From the NCBI RefSeq assembly GCF_000237925.1, contig NW_017386085.1, forward strand, positions 266,991 to 330,990: 64,000 nt of DNA, in the 5' to 3' direction. Each line of letters opens with the position of its first letter. The first letter of the stretch is position 1. Made by a program: the position numbers and the translations under genes. This document shows, piece after piece, positions 32,663 to 42,292 of this stretch. The notes beneath the pieces are model-generated. The model made no database searches and was not told where the DNA came from. It saw nothing but the letters and a program-made list of their open reading frames with translations. The stretch is from Schistosoma mansoni. Its lineage: Eukaryota > Platyhelminthes > Trematoda > Strigeidida > Schistosomatidae.

Positions 32663-34330
32663 GTGAGTGAAACAATCTACGAGGATGACGGGATGCCAAT
32701 CACTAACATCTCTCGACGTCTTGGACGATGGGCGGAATTTTTCGGAGGGCAGTTCAACTGGCCTGCTGCTCCGGCAACATCAACCAGTTTGTCCTGCCCC
32801 CCATGGCCGGTGACGACTGATCCACCAAACGAGGCGGAAGTCCGCAAGGAACTCCAACTCTTGAAACGCTACAAATCACGGGGCCCTGATGACTTACCTC
32901 TGGCTCTTTTTAAAGATGGTGGTGACTTTCTGTCTAAGGAACTGACGGTGTTGTTTGCAAAGGTTTGGGAGGAAGAAAGTGTTCCAACATCATGGAATGA
33001 GTCAATAGTCGATCCCTTCTTTAAAAAGGGTTCACGTTGTTCCTGTAACAACTATGGGGGGATAAGTCTACTTCCGATTGCGTCCAAACTATTGGCTTCT
33101 GTCATTCTTCGTAGGTTGTTTAAAACCCGAGAACGATTGACTCGCGAGGAGCAGGCTGGTTTTCGTTCTGGTCGAGGATGCATTGGTCATATCTTCACCC
33201 TCCGCCAAATGTTAGAACACCGTCATACTTATCGCAGGCCAACAATCGTATTGTTTCTTGATATCAGGGCTGCCTTCGATTCGTTGGACAGGACTGTTCT
33301 CTGGGATTGTCTATTGAAGAAGGGTGTGCCTGAGACGTTTATCAACATCTTAAAGGCCCTGTATACGAACACCTCAGGCAGAGTGAGGGCATACAACCAC
33401 CCTTCTCCCTTGTTCCATTCGAGCAGTGGGGTTAGGCAGGGTTGCCCGATCTCACCATTCCTCTTCAACTTTGCCATCGATGACAACCTGGAAACAGCTC
33501 TGATGGGTGTAAGTAATGGCGGTGTGGATGTGTTGCCTGGAGAACGACTTCTCGACCTCGAGTATGCGGATGATATTGTCTTACTGTGCGATAATGCCCA
33601 AGGCATGCAATCCGCACTTAATCAGTTGGCAATCAGTGTCCGCAGGTACGGCATGTGCTTTGCACTCTCCAACTGCAAAGTACTCCTACAAGACTGGCAG
33701 GATTCTCATCCTGTACTCACCCTGGATGGTGAGCAGATTGAAGTAGTTGAGAAGTTCGTGTATCTAGGTAGCTATATAAGTGCTGGTGGTGGCGTGAGTG
33801 ATGAGATTGATGCACGTATAATGAAAGCCAGAGCGGCTTATGCCAATCTGGGCCATCTTTGGCGCCTTCGTGATGTTAGTCTGGCTGTAAAACTTCGGAT
33901 CTACAACGCGTCGGTGAGAGCAGTTTTGCTTTATGCTTGTGAAACCTGGCCTCTCCGAGTTGAGGATGTTAGACGTCTCTCTGTGTTCGATCAACGTTGT
34001 CTCCGAAGGATTGCTGACATCCAGTGGCAACACCATGTTAGTAATGCAGAGGTTCGGCATCGTGTGTTCGGGCGCAGAGACGATAATCCAATTGGTGTCA
34101 CCATCTTGAAACACCGACTTCGGTGGCTTGGACATGTTTTACGAGTGTCGTCCCAGAGACTTCCACGTCGTGCATTATTTGCCGACCCTGGGACTGGTTG
34201 GAAAAAGCGGAGAGGAGGTCAGTGTATGACATGGTGTCGTGGCATGAAAGAAAGCTACAAAGGGCTAGCTTCTGTTGGTCCTTCACGACTTCTGGCTGGG
34301 GTCCGAGAGATGGTGCAACACAGTGGCTAG
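32663..34330 (+). CDS. RTE LINE reverse transcriptase part, 555 aa
   Basis: Open for 555 codons. Landmarks are GPDDLP (~74-79), EEQAGFRSGRGC (~162-173), motif A FLDIRAAFDSLDR (~198-210), motif B SGVRQGCPISPFLFNF (~255-270) and motif C EYADDI (~300-305, catalytic DD). After motif D come FVYLGSYIS, AVLLYACETWPLRVEDVRRL and RWLGHVLRV, the RTE C-terminal signature. The last ~40 residues (WLETLPDMAENRSQW) lie in another frame to ~34400. The catalytic residues are intact. Confidence 0.9.
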   Translation: MSETIYEDDGMPITNISRRLGRWAEFFGGQFNWPAAPATSTSLSCPPWPVTTDPPNEAEVRKELQLLKRYKSRGPDDLPLALFKDGGDFLSKELTVLFAKVWEEESVPTSWNESIVDPFFKKGSRCSCNNYGGISLLPIASKLLASVILRRLFKTRERLTREEQAGFRSGRGCIGHIFTLRQMLEHRHTYRRPTIVLFLDIRAAFDSLDRTVLWDCLLKKGVPETFINILKALYTNTSGRVRAYNHPSPLFHSSSGVRQGCPISPFLFNFAIDDNLETALMGVSNGGVDVLPGERLLDLEYADDIVLLCDNAQGMQSALNQLAISVRRYGMCFALSNCKVLLQDWQDSHPVLTLDGEQIEVVEKFVYLGSYISAGGGVSDEIDARIMKARAAYANLGHLWRLRDVSLAVKLRIYNASVRAVLLYACETWPLRVEDVRRLSVFDQRCLRRIADIQWQHHVSNAEVRHRVFGRRDDNPIGVTILKHRLRWLGHVLRVSSQRLPRRALFADPGTGWKKRRGGQCMTWCRGMKESYKGLASVGPSRLLAGVREMVQHSG

Positions 34331-34621
34331 AGACGTTACCAGATATGGCTGAGAATAGAAGCCAGTGGCGATCCTGCTGTAACCTTCTTTTACTTTCTAC
34401 ATAAAGAGTGGTTCTAACTTCCTTAACTGAAAAAGTTCTTCTGGTTGTACATTCCAGTTCCTTCCATCATTACTCCTCTCTTTTTTCATCCTTTTTTTCT
34501 TCTTTTATATATACGCATCTTCACCCTTTCTCCTCCCATTCTCATTATTTCGTGTGGCGCATATGTATCTGGTTCCCTTTTGTACCGATATTTATGTGTT
34601 TATATAAATAAATAATAAATA

Positions 34622-34635
34622 AACTTATATAACAG
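34622..34635 (+). repeat. Target-site duplication, right copy
   Basis: AACTTATATAACAG, a perfect match to 30568-30581. It follows the LINE tail directly and is followed by the other half of the CR1 reverse transcriptase. Confidence 0.9.
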
Positions 34636-35510
34636 CCGGCCGCGAGGAACTTTGTCAGATGCTTTGCTGAAGTCAGTGTAGGCTCTGTCTACAGGTAACT
34701 TTTGGTCTTTAAGGGCGTGCGGCATTCACTAATCACTAGTAAGTTATCGAGATAGGGATAATCTGCGTCCAAAGCCATGATGCATTTTAGAAAGAATTCA
34801 TTTTTCGTCGAGGTAACTGAACAAATCCTTATAAGTAATCCTTTCCGAAATTTCAACAACCGCGCCTGTTGGGCTTACGGGTCGGTAGTTCTCAGGTTTA
34901 TTTTTCGAGGCTGTTTTGAAGACAGGACTTACCATGGGGTTCCACCGGTCTTTTGGTAATCGACCCTTGGTGTGGTCCGAAGGGATGTGGTACAGTGCTT
35001 TTTATGCACAAATTGTTGAACACAACCCAAGCCTTTTCTATGGGAGACCCCAGTTCTATTGTCCAAACAACTAGGGATGTTTAGTGCATAATACCTTGTA
35101 TAGTTGCTTTCCAGACGCTAGGTCTGAGTTATGCTGACACATCCTCGTTATTGACAACCATATGGAAATCAAAGATTAGAACTGCATGATCACTTTTACC
35201 TAGGGGTGTCATATAATGGAGATTTGTGATGTCATCCTCATAATGTGTCAATACGAATGATTTGGAACCTGGATCGTACTTAGTTGCTTCTTTCAAATGT
35301 TACACTAGAGCACATGTGATAACCGCATCAACTAGTTCTTGTTTAAAGGAATTTACTGACGATTTAGCTAACAGATTTTTCCAATCTACCGTAGCGAATT
35401 AAAGTCTTCTAGGTTTAGGCATCGACCACTCGGTAGAGCCAATCCCCACATTTCGGAACTCTGTGATAGGTCTGCATCACTGATGATGCACTAGTGACAT
35501 TAGCGCGATG
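34636..35510 (-). mobile_element. CR1-like LINE, 5' half of an interrupted copy
   Basis: The minus strand encodes the end of the endonuclease (LGKSDHAVLIFDF) and a linker with NLLAKSSVNSF. The start of RT follows: SPVFKTASKNKPENYRPVSP, then VDRAYTDFSKASDKVPRGR (motif A). The frame then runs into the duplicated target site and resumes at 30567. There are multiple stops. It is older than the RTE unit inside it. Confidence 0.82.
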
Positions 35511-35879
35511 ACTGGTGTGGATCAGATATCCTTACTAACATTGATTTTCTGCACAGGTAACCACTTCATTAGGTAACAAATGGCGTCATTCTGAAACTCG
35601 TAAACATCACCGATATTATTTTCCGGACAAATATATGACGTAAATATTATTGTTGACGATCTGAACCTCCTCAGAGTTTCATCAACATAGAGTAGAAATA
35701 TGAGATGATATAACACCATGTAACGGATTTTCTGTGTTTGAAAACTCACTCATTCGTTACGCCTGTACAGTCAAAGGACCCTAAAGTCAGTCAAGTCAGA
35801 ATTCAGGTATGGAGTTTGAAAATATATTTTAAAGATAGTCAGTATGTTGAGAAGTATGTGGTCTAAGCTGGTTAGTCGT

Positions 35880-36010
35880 TGCGTGGCACTGCGTACCCAA
35901 TGGTGATATAGTAAGGATACGTTACCGAACGCCTTCAGCTAGGGTGTGTCCAGTAAAACTAATGAAGTCAGAATAAATAATGAAGACTTACAGAACTATT
36001 TTTCCAGGGG
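35880..36010 (-). repeat. Dispersed LTR-like repeat, copy 3
   Basis: Reverse-complement match to 5225-5360: AGTTCTGTAAGTCTTCATT, TCTGACTTCATTAGTTTTAC, TGGACACACCCTAGCTGAAG and GGGTACGCAGT. It lies next to the type-B SINE. Confidence 0.55.
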
Positions 36011-36110
36011 ATTTATGATTCACTATAATATTACAACTTGAGACTGATTATTTTTCACAAGCGTTCATCCAAATAGTGTTTAACTTATTCTCATTAATTT
36101 TAATGGTTGA

Positions 36111-36302
36111 GATCATGAATCAGTTGAAGCCAAACCACCAGTGGTCTAGAGGTTAAGCGCTTGCGCGCAAAACTGACAGGTCCTGGGTTCGAATCTCGCG
36201 AGGCGGGATCGTGACTGAGCACTGCTGAGGAGTCCCACGATGGGACGAAACGGCCGTCCAGTACTTCCAGGTTTTCCATGGTGGTCAAGCTTCAATCAAT
36301 TC
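36111..36302 (+). mobile_element. tRNA-headed hammerhead SINE, type B
   Basis: The A box is in GTGGTCTAGAGG (36141 on) and the B box is GGTTCGAATC (36186-36195). Then come a hammerhead and a CTTCCAGGTTTTCC tail. Other copies lie at 53521-53675, 54487-54587, 55056-55094 and 63802-63990, all minus. Unlike those, this copy begins with GATCATGAATCAGTTGAAGC. That is close to the reverse complement of the SINE's own 3' tail, so the two ends could pair. Confidence 0.85.
36218..36270 (+). ncRNA. Hammerhead ribozyme, type B SINE
   Basis: Core CTGAGGA is at 36225-36231 and GAAAC at 36247-36251. Stem II is GTCCC/GGGAC around ACGAT. Stem III is the ACGGCCGT palindrome and the cleavage triplet GTC ends at 36258. 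Stem I pairs GCACTG with CAGTAC, with one mismatch. The sequence fits the hammerhead consensus CUGANGA...GAAA...UH, so activity is plausible. Confidence 0.8.
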
Positions 36303-36685
36303 GTGCTCTCAACTATTAAAATTACTATTAAACCCCTTTCGATATTACTCTCATTATGTTTCCGAGTTCACAACAAAATTTTTTGCCACAGATAATCCTT
36401 TATCATTTAAATCTCCTGAAACTGGGGATAAAGTATACTTCATTTGCCACTTCCAACTGTTTAAAAGGACAGTGGTATTGTTTCACGTTGAGCTTAATTC
36501 ACTGTTTTGACCGTAAATTACGTATCAAAACTACCGTTTACACTTTACTTGAATTTATTTCAGTTAACGTGGCATTGTATTTGTGTGTTTTGATCCTGCT
36601 TTTGTGTATTTACTGCATCAAAGCATTCCTGGTCGACTGCGGATTGTTTATTTGATAAGGTTGTGATTTATCTTACATATCTACC

Positions 36686-37954
36686 TTGCCTATCATTTTG
36701 CTTTATTCTAAGATGGTTGGCTCTGTACACAAGTGTGGACAGCCATATTGCTTATTCCCCGTGGGAGAAGGGATGCAATGTGACGAATGTAAGAAGTGGT
36801 TTCATAAAATGTGCACCCGCTTAAGCCCTGCTGCCTATAAAAGGTGCTCGAAACCAAATTCTCATTGGCTCTGTATGTTTTGTTGCTCAAGCAAGACATT
36901 ACTCATTCAGGAAGCCATCAGCCTTCTAGCGTTAGCTAAAAAGGTCGACGTAGGCCGTGCAGGCAACATGGATACTGATAATGAAGATTGTATCAGTGTC
37001 GTAAATGCTGCCATGGCAGGTACCAGACACCCAATTTCGCAACATGAAGCAAAAATTTGTACTCCGGTACAACCAATGAAAGCCATGCCATTAAGTATTG
37101 AGGGACCAGTCGCTTAAGCAGCGACTGAGAACCCGGCTAGAACCACTATCGTCCAGAATAGTTCCAATCTGGATGCTGAGAATAGTGGTAAATGGATTAT
37201 GCGGAAACGCAAAAGAGACGGAAAAATACCCGAAGAAAGCGCGCGTATAGTCGATAAGTCATCGTTGGACTCACGTCCTGAGCATCAGGCAACTCCGCTC
37301 AAGTCCAAATGTAAGAAAATATTTAATACTGTTGTGGATGGAAATAGTCTAACTTCACCAAATGTTGTTGGGAGTAACTCGCTCGACCCACATGACACTG
37401 TTATAAAGAAAGCTAACAGTAAGAAGCCGGTAGCTAACCGGCAGGATCTGACATCACGGTCAAAGGCCGTGAACACGACTGTTAAGGAAGTTAAACAGGT
37501 GCCTAGTGTAATCATCTGGAACTTGGCAGAATCGAAAGACACCGACCCCGCTAAGAGACATGCCCACGACCTGCAGTTAGTGGGATCTCTCATCAGAAAT
37601 ATACTGCCAGAGGAGGTCCCAGGGGTACATATCTCGAAAGTCATCAGACTTGGTAAGTATGTTGGAGGCGAAACCCAACAGAGAAGGATCCTTAAATTAG
37701 TACTCGGTAATTTTGAGGAAAGGGACGTATTACTAAATAACGCACGCAAAACTCGTGACTCAAACATTCGTATTCGACCTGACTGGCCACTTGAGGATCG
37801 GATTAAGTGGAGGAATGCCCTAACAGAGTTAAAAACTCGAAGGCTAAACGGTGAAGCGAACCTTACGATTAAGGGTTTTTGGGTAGTCAGGTCTTGGAAG
37901 CCAATGCTTCCGAGACCTGTGTGGGTAGAACGTATGTCTCCAAAAACACCCTAA
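36686..37954 (+). CDS. CR1 LINE ORF1, PHD-like zinc-finger protein with one stop
   Basis: The likely ATG is 36713 (MVGSVHKCGQPYC). The finger has the order C-x4-C, C-x2-C, H-x2-C, C-x2-C: CGQPYC, MQCDECKKWFHKMC, then WLCMFC. This PHD-like finger is typical of ORF1 in CR1-type elements, where ORF1 acts as an RNA-binding or chaperone protein. A TAA at 37115-37117 interrupts the frame, which then continues to 37954 with a Lys-rich region and the phrases VIIWNLAESK and HISKVIRLGK. The end overlaps ORF2 by ~76 nt in another frame. Confidence 0.8.
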
Positions 37955-40200
37955 ATGTGTGTTATACGAATGCTCGTAGTCTTCGGAATAAGATGTCTGA
38001 ACTAAGTTTGATGGTAGACGACTTAAATCCGGATATAATTGTTATCACCGAAACTTGGCTCACTGTAGATATAGACTGTTCTCCAGTCATTTCAGGCTAC
38101 ATCTGTGTCAGAAGTGATAGAGTTAGAAGTCGCAAGGGAGGAGGCATAATATTATATATTAGGGACCACTTCTGCATTAACTCGATCGTATCGGAGGCGC
38201 ATGTAAGTGGTACGTGTGAGGTAGTATGTTGTACAATTAGGTCTAGAAACGGGTTAGTGACGATAGGAGGAATATATCGTAGTCCGTGTTGTCTCGCTGA
38301 CGACTTTATCCTAAAACACGTCTGTTCTTGGAGTAAAGCAGAATGTTGTCTCATCGTTGGAGACTTCAATGCACCCCGTATAAACTGGATAGAGCTCACA
38401 GCTCCAGGTAGGGGTTTCGATAGCGTCCTTCTGTCATCAATTATTCAATGTGCACTTGTACAATGTATCGTTAAGCCGACACATATTGACTTGGAACATA
38501 ATCCGTCATTGATAGACCTTGTCCTCACACACCACTGTGAAGATATCGTCGACATTCAACACCTTCCCCCACTGGTGAATAGTGACCATGTCGTACTTTC
38601 CTTTAAGTTCCGGATACATGGTATAGAATTTGCATCTGCTCCACCCCGTCCTAATATCTGGAGAGCTAATATTCCGGCAATAAGGGACTATGCTATCTCA
38701 ATTGACTGGTCGGTCGGTGCTGATGGATCGATTGATGATGCATGGAATAGGTTCAAGTCTACGTTCGAATCCGTAACTCAACCGTTTATCCCATGGTCAG
38801 CACGTAAGCTATCATATTGCCCCCCATGGATTAATAAGGAAACCCGGAAGCTGTTGAAGCGTAGGAAACACTTCTGGGACTTATTCTTGTCAACAGGTCA
38901 GGCATCATTTAAGTGCGAATATAAAAAAATCCGGAATATATGTAAAAAGACCATAGCTAAATCCCGCACGGCTTACGAACGACAGTTGGCATACGATAGC
39001 CGTACCTGTCCGAAGCGACTGTTTTCGTATGTTAAAAGGCGGACGAAACGTAGTGATGGTATCCCCTCATTACTGTTAAGCGAAAATTCAGCTTTATTGG
39101 CTGAATCTGATCTAGCGAAAGCGGAGACATTTGCTAACTATTTCGGTAAAGTCTACTCTACGTGTAGTGTTACAACTACTTGTCCCGTTGACAATGAGAT
39201 ACCAGCCATAGGACCTTTGCACGTGACCGAGGATATTGTTCTTCCTTTGATAACTAACCTAAAACCTCGTAAGATACCGGGCCCCGATGGGTTACACCCA
39301 CGTTTGCTGTCGTCGCTTGCGGACATTATCTCAAGACCTCTCACGATGCTCTTCAACATGTCCCTTTCACAGGCTCAACTACCTAGAGACTGGAAAGACG
39401 CCATAGTTAGTCCTATATTTAAGGATGGTCAGAGACGGATCGTATCTAACTACCGGCCTGTTAGCCTGACCAGTATAGTAGTTAAGTTGCTTGAAAAATT
39501 AATTCGGGCTAAGCTACTGAGCCACATAGATTCGTACAATCTGTTAACTCCTGAGCAACATGGGTTTCGTAACAAACATTCATGCTTGACTAACTTACTC
39601 ATTGCGAGAGAGGATTGGACAGCTGCCCTAGACAACGGCCAGTCTGTTGACGTGATATTCATAGATTTTAGCAAAGCGTTTGATAAGGTTTCACACTTAG
39701 GCCTTATGCAGAAGCTCTCGAGCTTTGGAATAACAGGTGTTATACAGGAATGGATAGGAAGCTTCTTATGTGACCGCAGACAGAGAGTAAGGGTCAATGG
39801 GACTCTATCCGAATGGAAACCGGTCAAAAGTGGTGTACCCCGAGGCACCATCTTAGGCCCTTTACTTTTCCTTCTGTATATTAATGAACTACCTTTATTA
39901 CTTAAGTCGTCGACGTTATTGTTTGCGGATGATGTTAAAATCTGGAGAACAATAAGAAATGAGACTGATCGTTGTTATCTGAAAGCAGATTTAGACGAGT
40001 TAGTTAGGTGGGCTCATGATTGGGGCCTGGAAGTTAATTCCAGGAAGAGCGTGTTCTTTTCCCCTTATCTTATCGTAGGACGCGAGGTGACCTTATACTG
40101 GCATTTCGTATCTTTAATTATGATCTGGGTGTTAATATGTCTTACCTTTTTGCTCCCTCCAGCACTAATAATCTCCGGGGTCATAGCAAGAAGGTTCTGA
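37879..40200 (+). CDS. CR1 LINE ORF2: endonuclease and reverse transcriptase, 773 aa
   Basis: Endonuclease motifs: NVCYTNARSL (~28-37), DIIVITETWLT, IGGIYRSP, IVGDFNAPRINW and NSDHVVLSF. RT: PGPDGLHP, YRPVSLTSI, EQHGFRNKHSC, motif A IFIDFSKAFDKVSH, motif B SGVPRGTILGPLLFLLYINE, and motif C LLFADDVKIW with FADD at ~682-685. The catalytic residues are kept. After ~40066 the normal continuation is deleted and the frame runs into about 40 foreign residues. The rest of the C-terminus (VGSRFSHRVVNEWNALP) is read in another frame up to 40355. Confidence 0.9.
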   Translation: MGSQVLEANASETCVGRTYVSKNTLNVCYTNARSLRNKMSELSLMVDDLNPDIIVITETWLTVDIDCSPVISGYICVRSDRVRSRKGGGIILYIRDHFCINSIVSEAHVSGTCEVVCCTIRSRNGLVTIGGIYRSPCCLADDFILKHVCSWSKAECCLIVGDFNAPRINWIELTAPGRGFDSVLLSSIIQCALVQCIVKPTHIDLEHNPSLIDLVLTHHCEDIVDIQHLPPLVNSDHVVLSFKFRIHGIEFASAPPRPNIWRANIPAIRDYAISIDWSVGADGSIDDAWNRFKSTFESVTQPFIPWSARKLSYCPPWINKETRKLLKRRKHFWDLFLSTGQASFKCEYKKIRNICKKTIAKSRTAYERQLAYDSRTCPKRLFSYVKRRTKRSDGIPSLLLSENSALLAESDLAKAETFANYFGKVYSTCSVTTTCPVDNEIPAIGPLHVTEDIVLPLITNLKPRKIPGPDGLHPRLLSSLADIISRPLTMLFNMSLSQAQLPRDWKDAIVSPIFKDGQRRIVSNYRPVSLTSIVVKLLEKLIRAKLLSHIDSYNLLTPEQHGFRNKHSCLTNLLIAREDWTAALDNGQSVDVIFIDFSKAFDKVSHLGLMQKLSSFGITGVIQEWIGSFLCDRRQRVRVNGTLSEWKPVKSGVPRGTILGPLLFLLYINELPLLLKSSTLLFADDVKIWRTIRNETDRCYLKADLDELVRWAHDWGLEVNSRKSVFFSPYLIVGREVTLYWHFVSLIMIWVLICLTFLLPPALIISGVIARRF

Positions 40201-40559
40201 AACCGCGATCTAATAAATTAAAGGTGGGGTCACGTTTTTCTCATCGAGTGGTCAATGAATGGAACGCTTTACCAGAACAAGTGGTATCAGAACCATCAGT
40301 GAACATTTTCAAAAAGAAGCTGGACCTTCACTGGAAGGAAATCTGTCAGGATTAACACAGGTTCATCAACCTACTATCCTTATTACTGAAGACTGAAGAC
40401 TGAATGAGATTGAGGGTTGAAGGTTGTTACATACAATCGCTAATTGCTCGCAAGATAACCGGCAATTTTTCAAACCGTTGGTTGAGACTGTTGTTGGCGC
40501 TGGTAGTTTGTACCTAGTCCTGAATTAGCCCAATCCACACACATCAATGTTTCGTGATT

Positions 40560-42180
40560 ACAGTAAGCCCGATTCTCTCTGTTTTATTGTTGCATTATTC
40601 ACATCACTCACTACATAAAAAGAACAGCGGCGTTTTTCCTCGCTGAGTTAATTTTATTTTGATCGTTTATTACGGATCAAGACTACTATTTTCTCTTTAA
40701 TTTAATTCATTTCAGTTAAAGTGTTCGCCAAGAGTACCGTTTTTTCGGGTTCTTTCTGTATTTGTTTGTACATTTGGTTCTAACACTAAAGTTTTTCACT
40801 TTTTCTGATCATCTGTTTATCTTGTCTTTGGGTATTGCTTGTATCTAGTTTCTTTCTGAAAACGTCATATTGGTAACTAGACAGTCCAAAAAACGATTGC
40901 CAACGCCCAGATTGTCGATACCCTGAGGAAAGTGGCATGCAGTGCGATGAGTGAAAAGAATGGTACCACAAAGTCTGCACGAATCTAACGCTTTCAAACA
41001 GTTTAGTAAAAATAGTTGAGTATGGTTGTGTCAGTAGTGCTGCCCGGACACAAATAGCTTTCCAGCCAAAGCTATTGCAATGGTGAACGCTGCTAAAACC
41101 AGTGTAAGCATGTGTAGTTGAGACACATCAAATAGTACTCGCTCGGTCGATAAATAGGTCGATGTGGAGTTGCCCCAAATAAGCTCAGAGTCGATTGACT
41201 TACATGGGTCAACGGAGGAAGAACGGCTTATAAAGAGGTCTGTTAGAAATAAAAGCTCAATCAAGGAAGTTTCTCATGTCTTTCACCCTCAAAACAGCAG
41301 CAAGCAGGAAACACCTAGAAAACCTAATCGTAAGGCTTGGTCTATTTCTATCAGGAAAAACAACAACCTGATTACCTAAGTCACCAACAATCATCCAGAA
41401 TCCCACAGTGTGTGTAACGTGACTGTGATTGCTACTACAATGGATGTTTGTGAATGGTTACAGATTAAGGATAGGAAACAACCTAATGTTGCTAAAGAAG
41501 AGTCAGACTTTAAAACACTAGCTGATAAATTGAAGACTGATCATAGTGACAGGTCATTTGTCTTTCGTAGAGTGAAGACATAGAGCTCAGAACTCGTTTT
41601 GAGCCTGACATCGAGTTGATAAAAGAGCTATTAAACCAGTTAACGCCTCAGAATAACTCTGAAGTCACCTTGCTGGAGGTTTATAGATTAGGTAAACAAA
41701 AAGACATGAAACAGAATCAAACCGGGCTGTTAAAAGTAGTATTGAAATCTCCCGATGAAAGGGACTTAGTACTACAGAAATGGACATAAACCATGGGGAT
41801 CTGGAGGTTTTGTCCGTAAACATATGCCGCTCGCGGACCGTGTAAAAAGACGGAAGCTGCAAAAGAACTAAAACTAAGGTTGGATGCTCGCGAGGACCTT
41901 AGAATTGTAAAGTTTTGAGTGGTGAGGCTTCGATGGAGATAGACTCTACCAAGCCGGGTGTAATAGCAGTCACAGAAACTTGGTTGACGCAGTCTGTAGA
42001 CAGTAGGGAAATTGATTCTGAAAGCTTTTCCCTTTGTTGTTCTGTTACCTAAGCTGCTACAGATTTTGGTCTCTTAGCAATTTTGTCCAGGGAGGTTGCA
42101 TTCTTTATTCACGTTTGGTGATTGATGATACAGCTCAGAGTTTGTACAAAACGTATCTATGGGCTATCGACTTAGATGGT
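40560..42180 (+). mobile_element. Second CR1-like LINE, 5' part only, decayed
   Basis: Phrases parallel to the preceding CR1 are a 5' UTR-like stretch with TTTAATTCATTTCAGTTAA, the finger remnant CQRPDCRYPEESGMQCDE, and EWYHKVCTNLTLS. Later comes the ORF1 end with LLEVYRLGKQKD and KSPDERDLVL. The ORF2 start is recognisable as KPGVIAVTETWLTQSVDS. It ends near 42180, before RT. Multiple stops are present, and the subfamily differs from the 36303 element. It lies upstream of the first NET1-like exon seen. Confidence 0.78.
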
Positions 42181-42292
42181 TTCTTTCCCCACTTGTGTTT
42201 TGTTTTCGTTTAATCTGTGTACATAATTCATGTTTCGACCAAGTATCAAATGGTTACTTTAGAAAATCGTTCTATATTTTCTATCTTTCCAG

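Larger units (their letters stand above)
30741..34621 (+). mobile_element. RTE-like LINE (family 1), nearly full length
   Basis: The 5' UTR runs from 30741 (AATGCCCCCAAATGCCC) to about 31362 and includes an ATT microsatellite. The single EN-RT coding region spans 31363-34400, and the 3' tail ends in GGCGCATATGTATCTGG... and AAATAAATAATAAATA. The coding region has a frameshift near 32490, an in-frame TAA at 32588-32590 and a frameshift near 34300; otherwise it is well kept. The endonuclease and RT active-site motifs are present. It inserted into an older CR1 element with a 14-bp duplication. Confidence 0.9.
36303..40404 (+). mobile_element. CR1-like LINE with two ORFs, internally deleted at the 3' side
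   Basis: A 5' UTR (to ~36700) is followed by ORF1 with a PHD-like finger and by ORF2 with endonuclease and reverse transcriptase. The 3' end is CTTATTACTGAAGACTGAAGACTGA near 40400. The copy is quite well preserved. It has one in-frame TAA in ORF1 (37115-37117) and a deletion of roughly 150 codons near 40066-40075 that removes the RT thumb and shifts frame. The final segment resumes as NYDLGVNMSYLFAPS. Confidence 0.88.

Noticed and set aside
32869-33606. Minus-strand ORFs across the LINE
   Set aside because: Shadows of the reverse transcriptase frame.
36141-36200. Possible functional tRNA gene
   Set aside because: A and B boxes are present, but there is no complete cloverleaf or tRNA 3' end; the sequence runs on into a hammerhead and recurs as a SINE.
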